Part shown: positions 45,092 to 54,557 of the stretch, in pieces
How the letters are laid out: each line of letters opens with the position of its first letter
Position numbering within the stretch: the first letter of the stretch is position 1
Assembly (NCBI RefSeq): GCF_016405965.1
Contig: NZ_JAEFCD010000012.1
Location: 56,904 to 120,903 of the forward strand
DNA: 64,000 nucleotides
Direction: 5' to 3'
Origin: Alteromonas sp. IB21
Lineage (GTDB): Bacteria > Pseudomonadota > Gammaproteobacteria > Enterobacterales > Alteromonadaceae
Translations under genes and position numbers: made by a program
Notes under the pieces: generated by a model
The model's input: only the letters and a program-made list of their open reading frames with translations
What the model was told of the DNA's origin: nothing
Databases searched by the model: none

Positions 45092-46618
45092 CTAATTTTG
45101 CGTTGAAAAGCGTGAGAGGTGCTTTATTGCCTGACTGAGTAAATCGACGTTCAACGGGTCCTTACTGCGTTTACCCGTTGCCATATCACTAATTTCGTAA
45201 CTCCCATTACTTAATACATCAGTGCGTTTATTATCGTGGAATACGACAATACGTTCGCCTGAAGTACTCACCAACCAAGCTCTGTTTGGGGATAATAGAT
45301 TTTGTCCCGTTGAATAATAGGTGGTGGGCGCGTTACATCCCAGAGCGCCGAGTATTGTAGGTGCCAAATCTTCGGTACTCGCTAACGTCGCGTTCAACTC
45401 AAGGGTACTGTAAAGCGAGCCTTTTCCATCTTCACTTCCGAATCCCGTTGCCACAATAATATCGTGTTTACGTTCAAGCGTACTCTTCACATAACTTCCT
45501 ATATCTGCGCTATGCATAAAAGCGATATGAAGCCCTTGGTGATTGTTCGTTATTGGCTGTTGGTAGCCCGATAGTTGCGGTAGTGGTAGCGCTTCATCAC
45601 TATGAATAGAAACTGGCATACCCAAACCCAACGGAAGCGCAAGAAGAACAGGGCGCTTTTGAGACAATGCGTCTTGATATATCTCAGGCACACCAAAGAG
45701 GGTTGATATCATCAAACCCTCAATGCTGCTCGCAGTTGAATAGTAATTGGCTACTCTGTTCAAGCTAGTTTGGTCCATTTCTCCTAAATGTAGGATTTGT
45801 TCGTTGTCTGTTTGTACCACTACCGTTAGGTTTTTATTTGTCTCTACGGAACAATAGACAGGCTCTGCAGGATAAGTAATGTTATGAATGTCTGGATTGA
45901 ACTGTAGTTGCTTTCGCTCTTCATAGGCCGCTAAATCGAGAAGACCATATCGAGACATCGTTGTTTTGGCCGTCGCTGGGTAAGACAGGGGAAACATGTT
46001 GTCTTGTTTTATGATTGGTTGATAAAGCTTGGCATCAGCCCATACATGAATAGCGTGACTAGTAACAAAGCAACTCACGAAAAAGGTGGTGACGGGTATC
46101 CCTATCTTATAGCGAGTAAAACGCTCGACGCGCTTCCAAATTGCGTTAGCTAAAACCAGTTGAAAGCCTAGCCATACCACAAATAGAAGAAGTAGAAATG
46201 ACCACTGCTGCCAGCTCTCGATAGCCATTGTCGATTGTGCTTCACTGCGCAGCAAATCTGCTGCATGAAAGCTTATATGAAATCCTGTACGGTTAAAAAG
46301 CAAGGCATCGAATGCCAGAAGCGCAAGGCCTACTGCAGCAATAATTGATGCACTTAACTTTATTACTCTCTGGTTATTGACCAGATAGCAAAGCGGAAGG
46401 ATAAAGATAACAAAGCCAAAGAAGGTCATAAATCCTATATGACCAAACCAATTGGCAAGAAGGTACACAGTGCCGACACCTGTGCCAGGCATAGGGGATG
46501 AGAACACGAAGATTGAGGCAATAACAATGGCGATGATAATATTCGCCAAGGCAAACCAGTGCCCCCAATTTACCAGTTTTGTAACGCGCTGGCGACGAGG
46601 TGATTCGGCAAGTATCAT
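45092..46618 (-). CDS. yejM: YejM/PbgA (LapC)-like inner-membrane protein, short periplasmic domain
   Basis: A 508-residue inner-membrane protein of the DUF3413/sulfatase-like family. In E. coli YejM (PbgA, LapC) senses lipopolysaccharide and controls LpxC turnover. The N-terminal part (VTKLVNWGHWFALANIII) with about five membrane helices and the linker ADAKLYQPIIKQDNMFPLSYP match E. coli closely. The periplasmic part is shorter than in E. coli (586 residues in total) and lacks the SHGH motif region; only fragments such as STLFGVPEIY and EDLAPTILGALG can be aligned. yejL lies 8 bases upstream, and yejK diverges from it, the usual neighbourhood. Confidence 0.88.
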   Translation of the reverse strand: MILAESPRRQRVTKLVNWGHWFALANIIIAIVIASIFVFSSPMPGTGVGTVYLLANWFGHIGFMTFFGFVIFILPLCYLVNNQRVIKLSASIIAAVGLALLAFDALLFNRTGFHISFHAADLLRSEAQSTMAIESWQQWSFLLLLFVVWLGFQLVLANAIWKRVERFTRYKIGIPVTTFFVSCFVTSHAIHVWADAKLYQPIIKQDNMFPLSYPATAKTTMSRYGLLDLAAYEERKQLQFNPDIHNITYPAEPVYCSVETNKNLTVVVQTDNEQILHLGEMDQTSLNRVANYYSTASSIEGLMISTLFGVPEIYQDALSQKRPVLLALPLGLGMPVSIHSDEALPLPQLSGYQQPITNNHQGLHIAFMHSADIGSYVKSTLERKHDIIVATGFGSEDGKGSLYSTLELNATLASTEDLAPTILGALGCNAPTTYYSTGQNLLSPNRAWLVSTSGERIVVFHDNKRTDVLSNGSYEISDMATGKRSKDPLNVDLLSQAIKHLSRFSTQN

Positions 46619-46626
46619 GCTATCCC

Positions 46627-46845
46627 TTAGCTATTTTTAACGCTTTTCTTTAGAACATCGGCAAACTGGGTTGCCATTTTTTCACGATTTTCTGGGGCTA
46701 CCTGCGTGTTCAAAATATGCGTAATCACATTTCCTAACACCATAAGAGAAAGGTCACGGTTTGCACCAGCTTGTTCAAGAGTTAGAATAACGTTATTCAT
46801 TAGCGCTTCGAATTCGTCGTTGTTATAACGGCTTTGTTGGGGCAT
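46627..46845 (-). CDS. yejL: YejL family protein (DUF1414)
   Basis: A 72-residue helical protein of the YejL family, small and of unknown function. It starts MPQQSRYNNDEFEALMNNVI, which matches the family's conserved N-terminus. It lies 8 bases before yejM in the same operon and diverges from yejK across a 157-bp control region. There is no signal peptide or membrane segment. Confidence 0.92.
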   Translation of the reverse strand: MPQQSRYNNDEFEALMNNVILTLEQAGANRDLSLMVLGNVITHILNTQVAPENREKMATQFADVLKKSVKNS

Positions 46846-47002
46846 TGCTACGCCTTTTTTAGGATTTCTTTGATAAAAAGAATGGTTTTACACGTAAAAT
46901 GATTATAATCGTTGTTTGAGTGAGTACAATCATTCATTCTTAAATCCCGCAATTCTTTGAATAATTCTGACACTTTTTAAGCCACAGGACACCTGATACT
47001 CT

Positions 47003-48109
47003 ATGAGTGCACTGATTCATCACTTTGTTGTACATCGTTTGATTGTAAACAAAGAAGAGAAAATTGAAGCTATTCCGCGAGAAAACTGCCTAGCAGTGAC
47101 GCCCGACATTGAGCTTCTTGCCCATCAAATCAATCACAGTTTTAACGCTAAGCCGGGAAAAGGAGTAGGCCACTTCGTTAGTGAAGTCACCCGCGAAGCC
47201 AAAGTTGAGAATGAAGAGGGGGACGCCGAGACGCAGAAAAGCACGGAAAATGTAGCTGAGTTTGCGGAAGGCCTAAGAGAGTATATGGATATTCAAAAAG
47301 CGGCGGGCGACAATGTAGAAGATGCATTTCACGCATTTTCAGTGTCAGCGACAAACCGCTTAGTCCGAACGCTGGCTGAAACCGGAACGGTAGAAACGGG
47401 TTTTTTAATTTTCTGTCAGTACGAATATTTAGCTACGCAGTATCTTATGATTGCGTTGTTAAATACCCGGTCGCATGTTGAAGTGACAAACTCTCTCGAT
47501 TTATCAGCCCGCGAGCATTTAGATTTGGCGAAAATGCAGCTCGCCGTTCGGTTCGATTTAACCCAATGGGATATTCAACCAGAGCAACAGCGCTACGTTA
47601 GTTTCATCAAAGGCAGAATGGGCCGTAAAGTATCAGACTTTTTCATGCAGTTTGTTGGTTGCGAAGAATTGGTAGACGTTAAGCAGCAAAACAAACAGCT
47701 TATTTCTTCTGTGGATGCATATTTAGCCAGTGAATCGCTAGACCCACAAGAGCAGCATCAGCACAGAGAAGAAGTGAAATCTTACTTCAAGGAAAAAATT
47801 GATGCGGGTGAAAGCCTGTCAGTAGACGAACTGGCTAACCGACTTCCACAAAACGAAGAAACTAGCAGCAACTTTTCTGTATTTACTCAGTCAATGGAAG
47901 TTCCGCTTGAAAAAGAAATTCAGCCAGACCCTGCGGCGTTGAAACAGCTTGCTAAGTTTACTGGGCAGGGGGGAGGTATTTCGCTGAGCTTTGAGCGCAA
48001 ACTTATGGGTGACAGGGTTTTTTATGATCCAGCAACAGACACGCTGACTATCCGTGGAATTCCACCCAATTTAAAAGATCAGCTTAATCGCCAATCTTCA
48101 ATGGACTAG
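47003..48109 (+). CDS. yejK: Nucleoid-associated protein YejK (NdpA family)
   Basis: A 368-residue protein of the nucleoid-associated NdpA/YejK family. It keeps the N-terminal HHFVVHRL, FCQYEYLATQYLMIALL in the central part, FIKGRMGRKVSDFFMQFVGC, and the C-terminal KLMGDRVFYDPATDTLTIRGIPPNLKDQL. It is longer than E. coli YejK (335 residues) because of an acidic stretch near residues 66-80. It is divergent to yejL-yejM, as in other gammaproteobacteria, and followed by an unrelated pterin-synthase-family gene. Confidence 0.93.
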   Translation: MSALIHHFVVHRLIVNKEEKIEAIPRENCLAVTPDIELLAHQINHSFNAKPGKGVGHFVSEVTREAKVENEEGDAETQKSTENVAEFAEGLREYMDIQKAAGDNVEDAFHAFSVSATNRLVRTLAETGTVETGFLIFCQYEYLATQYLMIALLNTRSHVEVTNSLDLSAREHLDLAKMQLAVRFDLTQWDIQPEQQRYVSFIKGRMGRKVSDFFMQFVGCEELVDVKQQNKQLISSVDAYLASESLDPQEQHQHREEVKSYFKEKIDAGESLSVDELANRLPQNEETSSNFSVFTQSMEVPLEKEIQPDPAALKQLAKFTGQGGGISLSFERKLMGDRVFYDPATDTLTIRGIPPNLKDQLNRQSSMD

Positions 48110-48175
48110 TCGCTGCGAAGCCGCGATAAAAAACGTATACTAGTTTTCAGAAAATAGACTCGATTCAAGGATGTT

Positions 48176-49051
48176 ATGCAATTATTTGTAAATGATTTGA
48201 CAGTGATGGACTTCTCTTACCTTTGCCCAAAGCGCGGCATGGTTGGCGAAAGCTGGATTGTCGATGTGATTTTGGACGGTGAACTTAACGAAGAAAGCAT
48301 GGTTCAAGACTTCGGTCATGTTAAAAAGAACTTAAAGCGATTGATTGACGAATATGTTGATCATAAGTTGCTTGTGCCGGCTGAGTATGAAGGCTCAGAA
48401 GTGATCCATGACGATGACTCAGAACAGGTTGAAACCCGTTTTACCTGCACAGATGGCCGTAGCATCATGCTTCATTGTCCTGCTGAAGCTTATGCGTTTG
48501 TGTATTCTGATGAAATTAATATGGATTCAGTGGGTGTTTATCTTAAAGAGGTTTTGGCTACGCATTTGCCGGAAAACGTTGAAAATATAACGCTTCATCT
48601 TCGGGAAGAGATCATTACTTCACCTTACTATCACTATACCCACGGGCTAAAAAAGCATGATGGTAATTGCCAACGTATCGCTCATGGCCATCGTTCTCGT
48701 ATTGATATCCTTCTTGACGGAGAAGTGTGTGTCGACAGCCAGCGATACTGGGCTGAACGCTGGGAAGATATCTACATTGCCACTCGTGAAGACCAGATTG
48801 CCTACAGTGACAGAAAATTAAAGGGCAAAGTAGAAAATCAAGAGGATTATCACTGCTTTGCTTATGAGTCTTCGCAGGGCTATTTTGAATTGTTAATTCC
48901 CAAATCAGATTGCGAAATTATTGAAACTGACTCTACGGTTGAGTGTTTGGCACAGTATTTACTTGAAGAACAAAAGAAACGGACACCAGATGGCGTTTGT
49001 CAGGTTATTGCTTATGAAGGCGTAGGTAAGGGGGCAACCGTTAAAGGGTAG
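48176..49051 (+). CDS. Two-part 6-pyruvoyl-tetrahydropterin synthase/QueD family protein
   Basis: A 291-residue protein that looks like two fused T-fold domains of the PTPS/QueD family. The first half has GESWIVDVILDGELNEESMV, DFGHVKKNL and the DH in YVDHKLLVP, but lacks the HGH zinc motif. The second half has a His near 156, Cys 165 and HGH at 170-172 in NCQRIAHGHRSRIDILLDGE, but no DFG/DH segment. Normal QueD carries all of these in one domain of about 120 residues. AAGG lies before ATG 48176. The gene stands alone between yejK and an M23 peptidase gene. I infer a composite active site or a changed function; queuosine synthesis is possible, not shown. Confidence 0.75.
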   Translation: MQLFVNDLTVMDFSYLCPKRGMVGESWIVDVILDGELNEESMVQDFGHVKKNLKRLIDEYVDHKLLVPAEYEGSEVIHDDDSEQVETRFTCTDGRSIMLHCPAEAYAFVYSDEINMDSVGVYLKEVLATHLPENVENITLHLREEIITSPYYHYTHGLKKHDGNCQRIAHGHRSRIDILLDGEVCVDSQRYWAERWEDIYIATREDQIAYSDRKLKGKVENQEDYHCFAYESSQGYFELLIPKSDCEIIETDSTVECLAQYLLEEQKKRTPDGVCQVIAYEGVGKGATVKG

Positions 49052-49110
49052 GCGAAACCTTCAAACACCGGCACGACAAGATAGCGACTCAACTGGGAAA
49101 GGAATTGGCT

Positions 49111-50022
49111 ATGGAAATTACACGAATGCGAAACGCGAGTTTTAGATTACTTACTCGTGCTTTAATCTGCTCGATTGCGCTAAGTGTAGCGCCGCAGGTG
49201 AGTTTTGCTTCAGCAGGGATTGACACTAGCGGCACCACTGCTAAACCTTCGCATCAACCAAACATAGATGTCACGCTCAATGGGAAGTTTACACAAGGCG
49301 CATTGTTGCGCGGGCAAGCGCCAATAGGCGCAAGTGTTTTCTTAAATGGGCAGAGCGTGCCGACCAACAAGGATGGCAAGTTTGTTGTGGGGTTTGAAAG
49401 AGAAGCCCCGCTAAACCAACTTCTCACTGTGGAATTAGCCAGCGGTCAGAAATGGGAGCGCCACATTACGCTAGAAAAGCGGGAATATAATATTCAGCGC
49501 ATTGATGGGTTAGAGCAAAAAATGGTTACACCACCTGCTGAAGTCACAGCACGTATTAAGCAAGATAATATCAATGTGGCGAATGCTCGTAGCAGCAATT
49601 CTGATTTAGACGCATTGTTTACGGGCTTTAAGTGGCCAGCCAATGGACGTATTTCTGGCGTGTATGGTAGCCAGCGCATTTTAAATGGCGTGCCGAAATG
49701 GCCTCATTACGGGCTTGATATAGCAAATGAAACAGGTACACCTGTATATGCGCCGGTAGATGGGGTTGCAACAATGGCTGACGACCTCTACTACTCAGGA
49801 AACACTCTCATCATTGATCATGGTATGCGTGTGTTTTCGACGTTTTTACATATGGACACCATCACTGTAGAAGTGGGTGATACGGTAAAGCAAGGTGAGC
49901 AAATTGGTACGATTGGAACAACCGGGCGCTCGACGGGACCGCACCTAGATTGGCGTATTAATCTTGGGAAAATACGTTTAGACCCACAGACGGTAGTATC
50001 TGGCTCTCCAGAAGAGGATTGA
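49111..50022 (+). CDS. M23-family (LytM) metallopeptidase, exported
   Basis: A 303-residue exported protein with a signal peptide ending near QVSFAS and a C-terminal LytM/M23 domain that would act on peptidoglycan. The start is ATG 49111 with AAAGGA 7 bases upstream; an upstream in-frame TTG at 49105 is not needed. The zinc site begins with HYGLDIA (His and Asp ligands). The last motif reads GPHLDWRIN instead of the usual HLHW, so one expected His ligand is an Asp. An N-terminal beta domain (GKFTQGALLRGQAPIGASVF) precedes the catalytic domain. A terminator follows. Confidence 0.88.
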   Translation: MEITRMRNASFRLLTRALICSIALSVAPQVSFASAGIDTSGTTAKPSHQPNIDVTLNGKFTQGALLRGQAPIGASVFLNGQSVPTNKDGKFVVGFEREAPLNQLLTVELASGQKWERHITLEKREYNIQRIDGLEQKMVTPPAEVTARIKQDNINVANARSSNSDLDALFTGFKWPANGRISGVYGSQRILNGVPKWPHYGLDIANETGTPVYAPVDGVATMADDLYYSGNTLIIDHGMRVFSTFLHMDTITVEVGDTVKQGEQIGTIGTTGRSTGPHLDWRINLGKIRLDPQTVVSGSPEED

Positions 50023-50049
50023 GCACAGTAGCGTGCGCTCGCCAAACGT

Positions 50050-50076
50050 AAAAAGGCACTGTATGGTGCCTTTTCT
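50050..50076. terminator. Terminator between the M23 and M61 peptidase genes
   Basis: AAAAGGCAC pairs with GTGCCTTTT across TGTATG, with A- and T-tracts on the two sides, between converging genes. It can serve both strands. Confidence 0.85.
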
Positions 50077-50102
50077 CTGAAAATAAAAAATAACTCGGTT
50101 CT

Positions 50103-51920
50103 TTAGCTCTTTCGACCTAACCATTTACTGAGTTTAAGCTCATCGGTAATGGTAAAGTACGCCATGTCAGGGCGGGCTTTAACTACATTAAGGGGCAAGG
50201 TTATGAGTCTGCCATCACGAATGAGGGTTATCTCTACCGTTGACGCCTGTGCATTATCTAGAAGACGTTGAAACTTTTGCACATTCACGATGTGCCCATC
50301 AAGCGCAATAATCACATCGTTTAGCAGAATTCCTGCATCCATGGCGGCAAGCCCTTCAAAAACCTGTACAACCGTTAAGCCAAAGCTTGCTGGTTTTAGC
50401 GTGGCGCCAAGCTGATTGATAATTGCGGGCTGAGACGTTATACCACCTTTGTCGTCACTCGACACGCGAGGGCGAGTGCGGTATTCAACACCCATTTCTC
50501 TAACGAGGGAAGCGAGTTCTACGTCATTTGTGCCATAAACCACCTGGTCTAGATATGCTGATACATCAATATCAAAATGTGTTTTACATAAATCCTGAAT
50601 AACACTATCAGGCGTACCTTTTTCATCTATCCCATAATGCTGCCAAAGTAACTGCATTAGGGTATCTAGGCCTACCTTGTCGTTAGACTCTTTTCTAAGC
50701 AATAAATCCAGTCCTAGGGCAATAACACCGCCTTTTGTGTAATAACTTACAATATTGTTAGTGGCGCTTGCATCTTGCTTATAGAACTTTGTCCATGCAT
50801 CAAAACTACTCTCTGAGGCGGTTTGTTTTAAGCGCCCTGCATTCTGTAAAAGCCGACTCACGTTTTGCGCCACAATATCGAGGTATTTCTGCGGTTCGAT
50901 CACACCGGTTCTTGCAAGGGTTACATCATCGTAAAAACTCGTAAATCCCTCATAAATCCAAAGCTGATTGGTATAGGTTTCCTGCGACAAGTCTGGATTT
51001 ACCATAACATTGGGTTTAATTCGCTTTACGTGCCATGTATGGAAAAACTCATGGCTACAGAGGCTTAAAAATGTAATATAGCTATCTGTTTTTTTACTAC
51101 TTTCGCCAACTTGTGGCAAATCAAAACGGGGATAGAGTAAAGCGGTAGAGTACTTATGTTCAAGACCTCCAAACCCATTATCGGCAAGCAGTGTCATAAA
51201 CAGATAATTATCGATAGCCCGAGGGGTGCCAAACAAATCAAGGTGATGTTTGCAAATAGGCGTTAAATCTTGAGCGATACGCTCATAGTCGATGTTGTTA
51301 TTGCCAGAAAACAGCAGGGTGAATGAAACACCATCCACATTAAAACAATGGGTATCGGCAATACCTACATAAATAGGATGGTCAATAAACTCGTCGTAAT
51401 TTTGTGCGACGAAATGCCACCCAGAAGAAGATGCGCTATCTAGGCGCGTAGGCATTGACGTATAGGCTTTCCAATTAGCGGTTGTTGGATCATTCTCGTT
51501 AAGTTTAATATTAAGTTCGCAGCCTGCATTTTCGAACCCAGACACTTTAAGAAAAGCACTGGTACCATTGATAAAAGCGTACTGGTCGTTGATGAATGCT
51601 GATCGAATGGACAAATCGTTTGCATAAACTGAATACCGAACAGTACATGGCTTACCTTGCGTTCCTATCTGCCACGTTTGCTTGTCGAGTTTGGTGATAG
51701 GGAGAAGTGCCACTTCCTCTTCTGTTGTCGTTTCACTAACGGTTGCGTCGATATCTATTATGCTCTTGGCAAAATCCCTAACCATATAGCTTCCTGGGAT
51801 CCAGCTTGGCAAAAAGAGTTCTAGCGTGTTTTCGCTGTGTTCAGGGATATGAAGCACAACGATGAATTGATGAGCACGCCAATTTGAAATAGTTAACGTA
51901 TAGCGGAGAGCTGTAGGCAT
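50103..51920 (-). CDS. M61-family glycyl aminopeptidase-like protein with PDZ domain
   Basis: A 605-residue peptidase of the M61 family. The zinc motif HEFFHTWHVKRI, near residue 290, has the form HExxH. The downstream Glu ligand lies in LWIYEGFTSFYDD. The C-terminal region contains a PDZ domain (FEGLAAMDAGILLNDVIIAL). The N-terminal beta-rich domain begins LRYTLTISNWRAHQFIVVLH. I see no signal peptide, so the enzyme is probably cytoplasmic. It lies alone, converging on the M23 gene and diverging from the PilZ gene. Confidence 0.92.
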   Translation of the reverse strand: MPTALRYTLTISNWRAHQFIVVLHIPEHSENTLELFLPSWIPGSYMVRDFAKSIIDIDATVSETTTEEEVALLPITKLDKQTWQIGTQGKPCTVRYSVYANDLSIRSAFINDQYAFINGTSAFLKVSGFENAGCELNIKLNENDPTTANWKAYTSMPTRLDSASSSGWHFVAQNYDEFIDHPIYVGIADTHCFNVDGVSFTLLFSGNNNIDYERIAQDLTPICKHHLDLFGTPRAIDNYLFMTLLADNGFGGLEHKYSTALLYPRFDLPQVGESSKKTDSYITFLSLCSHEFFHTWHVKRIKPNVMVNPDLSQETYTNQLWIYEGFTSFYDDVTLARTGVIEPQKYLDIVAQNVSRLLQNAGRLKQTASESSFDAWTKFYKQDASATNNIVSYYTKGGVIALGLDLLLRKESNDKVGLDTLMQLLWQHYGIDEKGTPDSVIQDLCKTHFDIDVSAYLDQVVYGTNDVELASLVREMGVEYRTRPRVSSDDKGGITSQPAIINQLGATLKPASFGLTVVQVFEGLAAMDAGILLNDVIIALDGHIVNVQKFQRLLDNAQASTVEITLIRDGRLITLPLNVVKARPDMAYFTITDELKLSKWLGRKS

Positions 51921-52105
51921 AAACGTCCGATAGGGTGAAGAACAGGAACTATTAACTATACCAATCTATCGCTCTGAGCCCAACATATTCATATACCGTA
52001 ATATTTAATGTTTATTAAGGCTCTTTCACCTCACAGTATTGATTAGTTTTTGTTTGATGCGTACATTAACTTCATAAATGTTGGTTCCAGCAATAACAAA
52101 GACAA

Positions 52106-52789
52106 ATGGCTGAAAAAATACAGAGCAGTTTATTGAACGAAGAAAGTTTAGATTCTTTGCGAACGTTGGTACCCGGCGATACCGTCGATTTGCAAATTGC
52201 TATGCCGGCTGCGCCAAAGCGCGTTAAAACTGACTACATAGGCATGCTTATTGACGAGTGCTTGCTCTTTCACGTTCCAACATCTGCTAAATGGATAACG
52301 GTGAGAGATGCTCTTACCGTAGGTAACGATGTCGTCGTTCGCTCTGTGCTTGAAGGCGATACCGGTCAGGTAATTGCGTTTAAAGTAAAAGTGCTTAAGT
52401 TACTCTCAAAGCCTTCAGGGTTACTTATTACAACCTTTCCAAAACGAATTGAAAGTATCGGACTTCGGTCGGTTAAGCGTGCACAACTTGGTGTATCAGT
52501 AACGCTAGATGCAGGCGTGTACCCAAACGATGAGAATGTGACGGGGATTATCGTTGATTTGAGCGAAAAAGGGGCGAAAGTTGCGTTACAAGCGAAACCG
52601 AATTGGCCAATAATGATTGATGAATCAGATGTTAAAATAAATTATTCGTTAGATGGTAAGGAAGTGGTGCTTACAGCTAAAGTAAAAAACCATAAGATAG
52701 AAAACGATGTGGTTTACTACGGGCTCGCCTTTACTTGTGAAGAGAAGCTGATAAAGACGCTGTTGGCGCGTCACACACTTTTGGCGTAA
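52106..52789 (+). CDS. YcgR-like PilZ domain protein
   Basis: A 227-residue protein with an N-terminal YcgR-like beta-barrel domain (about residues 18-110) and a C-terminal PilZ domain. The c-di-GMP-binding signature is visible as RSVKR near residue 121 and DLSEKGAK near residue 152, corresponding to RxxxR and D/N-x-S-x-x-G. This points to c-di-GMP control of motility or surface behaviour, as for YcgR in enterics. No flagellar or cyclase gene is adjacent. The start ATG 52106 has only a weak purine-rich upstream sequence. Confidence 0.88.
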   Translation: MAEKIQSSLLNEESLDSLRTLVPGDTVDLQIAMPAAPKRVKTDYIGMLIDECLLFHVPTSAKWITVRDALTVGNDVVVRSVLEGDTGQVIAFKVKVLKLLSKPSGLLITTFPKRIESIGLRSVKRAQLGVSVTLDAGVYPNDENVTGIIVDLSEKGAKVALQAKPNWPIMIDESDVKINYSLDGKEVVLTAKVKNHKIENDVVYYGLAFTCEEKLIKTLLARHTLLA

Positions 52790-52858
52790 TAGTGCGATGA
52801 AAATGACAAAACGGGTGCGCTTTAAATATTAGTTAAGTAAGCAGTTTAAGGGGGCTAC

Positions 52859-53320
52859 ATGAGAAGCATTGAGCGTTTATTAATACAATACGGTGAAAGT
52901 CATCAAAATAAAACTAACGTCATTATCCATGCGATAGCGGTGCCGAGCATTTATTTTGTCTCAATTGGTTTGTTATGGAGTATACCTGTACCAAGTTTTA
53001 TCGCGCAGTTTGATGTAACGTGGGCGCACATCATCGCCTTGCCTGTACTTTATTACTATTTCCTTCTTTCAGGGCCCATTGGGGCGGCAATGACCTTACT
53101 CACTATTCTGTGCTTTGGTGCAATTAACATCCTTGAACATTTCAATATTACCGTGTGGTCTTTTTCCCTTGTTTTGTTTGTCGTTATGTGGGCTCTTCAA
53201 TTTGTCGGTCATCATATCGAAGGAAAGAAACCCTCTTTTTTGGATGATTTACGGTTTCTTTTAGTTGGCCCAGCTTGGTGGTGGGTACACTGGCTGAAAA
53301 GAATGAATATTAGCTACTAA
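52859..53320 (+). CDS. Mpo1-like (DUF962) membrane protein
   Basis: A 153-residue membrane protein of the DUF962/Mpo1 family. The signature YGESHQNKTNVIIHAIAVPS near residue 11 carries the conserved His and Asn residues, and HHIEGKKPSFLDDLRFLLVGP near the C-terminus carries the second His cluster. About four hydrophobic helices lie between them. Yeast Mpo1 is an iron-dependent dioxygenase in fatty-acid alpha-oxidation; the bacterial function is not known to me. AAGGGGG precedes the ATG. A small TAAAGCC/GGCTTTA hairpin begins at its stop codon. Confidence 0.88.
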   Translation: MRSIERLLIQYGESHQNKTNVIIHAIAVPSIYFVSIGLLWSIPVPSFIAQFDVTWAHIIALPVLYYYFLLSGPIGAAMTLLTILCFGAINILEHFNITVWSFSLVLFVVMWALQFVGHHIEGKKPSFLDDLRFLLVGPAWWWVHWLKRMNISY

Positions 53321-53482
53321 AGCCAAGCGGCTTTAATCTGATAACCCCTTTAATTTCGCCAAAAAATGTCTAATTTCAAGATTTTGACCTGCGACCAGAA
53401 GCATAAGTGGCACGACCAAGCTGCTTGGGTGATAGCAATGCATGCGTATAATCTTACTATAAGTTTTTAAACTGGTAGTATT

Positions 53483-54556
53483 GTGAGTCGCTTTCAGCGT
53501 GTAATAGAAAGTAATGAACGATTATTTTGGACGTTGCACAGTGCAGGCTGGGCAGGGTTTGCGATAATTTATTACATTGGATCGTTTCTCCACGATGTAA
53601 GACCTATATGGGTCTTCATCATCATGCTCAACGCCTATGCGGGATGGTTGCTAACTATCCCCCTTCGATATGTCTACCGATGGGCAAGAAAGCAGTCGCC
53701 GCTTCACATGATCATAATCGTGATAGTGTCTTGCTATTTTGTTGCGCTTCTTTGGGCCGTGGTAAAGAACATCAACTATTGGGAAATCTATAAACATGGA
53801 TATCGCCCAGATGAATGGTATATGTATTTCACCAACACCATTAATTCCTTGATAATGGTCGGCTGTTGGAGCGGCGTATACTTCGGCATCAAGAACTTTC
53901 AGATGCTACAAAAAGAAAAGCAAAATGCGCTAAAAGCAAGCACTATGGCGCACCAAGCGCACATAAAAATGCTACGCTATCAGCTTAATCCGCACTTTTT
54001 GTTTAATACGCTCAACGCCATATCAACACTCATTCTGCTAAGAGAGAATGATACTGCAGAAGCAATGGTGTCGCGCCTCAGCGACTTCTTGCGGTACTCA
54101 CTCGATAACGACCCGATAAAGCGAGTGCCATTAGGGCAGGAAATTAAGGCTTTGCGTCTATACTTAGAGATTGAAAAAGTGCGTTTCGATGATCGTTTAG
54201 AAGTGCTCTGGGACATTGATGAAGGCTGCGTGAGTGCTCTCGTACCAAGCATGATTTTACAGCCAATTATTGAAAATTCGATAAAGCACGCCATATCTAA
54301 GATGGAAAATGGTGGTCGTATTTCAATAACAGCACGTACTTTCGGCAACGACCTATTGATGGACGTTGCCGACAACGGGCCAGGCGCGGACATAAAAGAC
54401 GGTACGCTTAGTCGAGAGAACGGCGTGGGCTTAGCCAATATTAAAGAGCGTTTACAATCCCTTTATCACCGTAATTTTGCATTCTCAATAGAACACAATC
54501 AGCCTTCTGGTGTGCGAGTAAGAATCCGCATTCCGTATGAAGTTAAGGACGTATAA
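53483..54556 (+). CDS. LytS/YehU-type sensor histidine kinase
   Basis: A 357-residue membrane histidine kinase of the LytS-like family (His_kinase PF06580). About four membrane helices at the N-terminus are followed by the phospho-acceptor segment QLNPHFLFNTLNAIS with His near residue 171, and the ATP-binding DVADNGPGADI and NGVGLANIKERL. The start is GTG 53483. The cognate LytTR-type regulator begins one base after the stop, so the pair forms an operon. The signal sensed by the membrane domain is not evident. The sequence between Mpo1 and this gene is about 160 bases and may hold its promoter. Confidence 0.92.
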   Translation: MSRFQRVIESNERLFWTLHSAGWAGFAIIYYIGSFLHDVRPIWVFIIMLNAYAGWLLTIPLRYVYRWARKQSPLHMIIIVIVSCYFVALLWAVVKNINYWEIYKHGYRPDEWYMYFTNTINSLIMVGCWSGVYFGIKNFQMLQKEKQNALKASTMAHQAHIKMLRYQLNPHFLFNTLNAISTLILLRENDTAEAMVSRLSDFLRYSLDNDPIKRVPLGQEIKALRLYLEIEKVRFDDRLEVLWDIDEGCVSALVPSMILQPIIENSIKHAISKMENGGRISITARTFGNDLLMDVADNGPGADIKDGTLSRENGVGLANIKERLQSLYHRNFAFSIEHNQPSGVRVRIRIPYEVKDV

Positions 54557-54557
54557 C

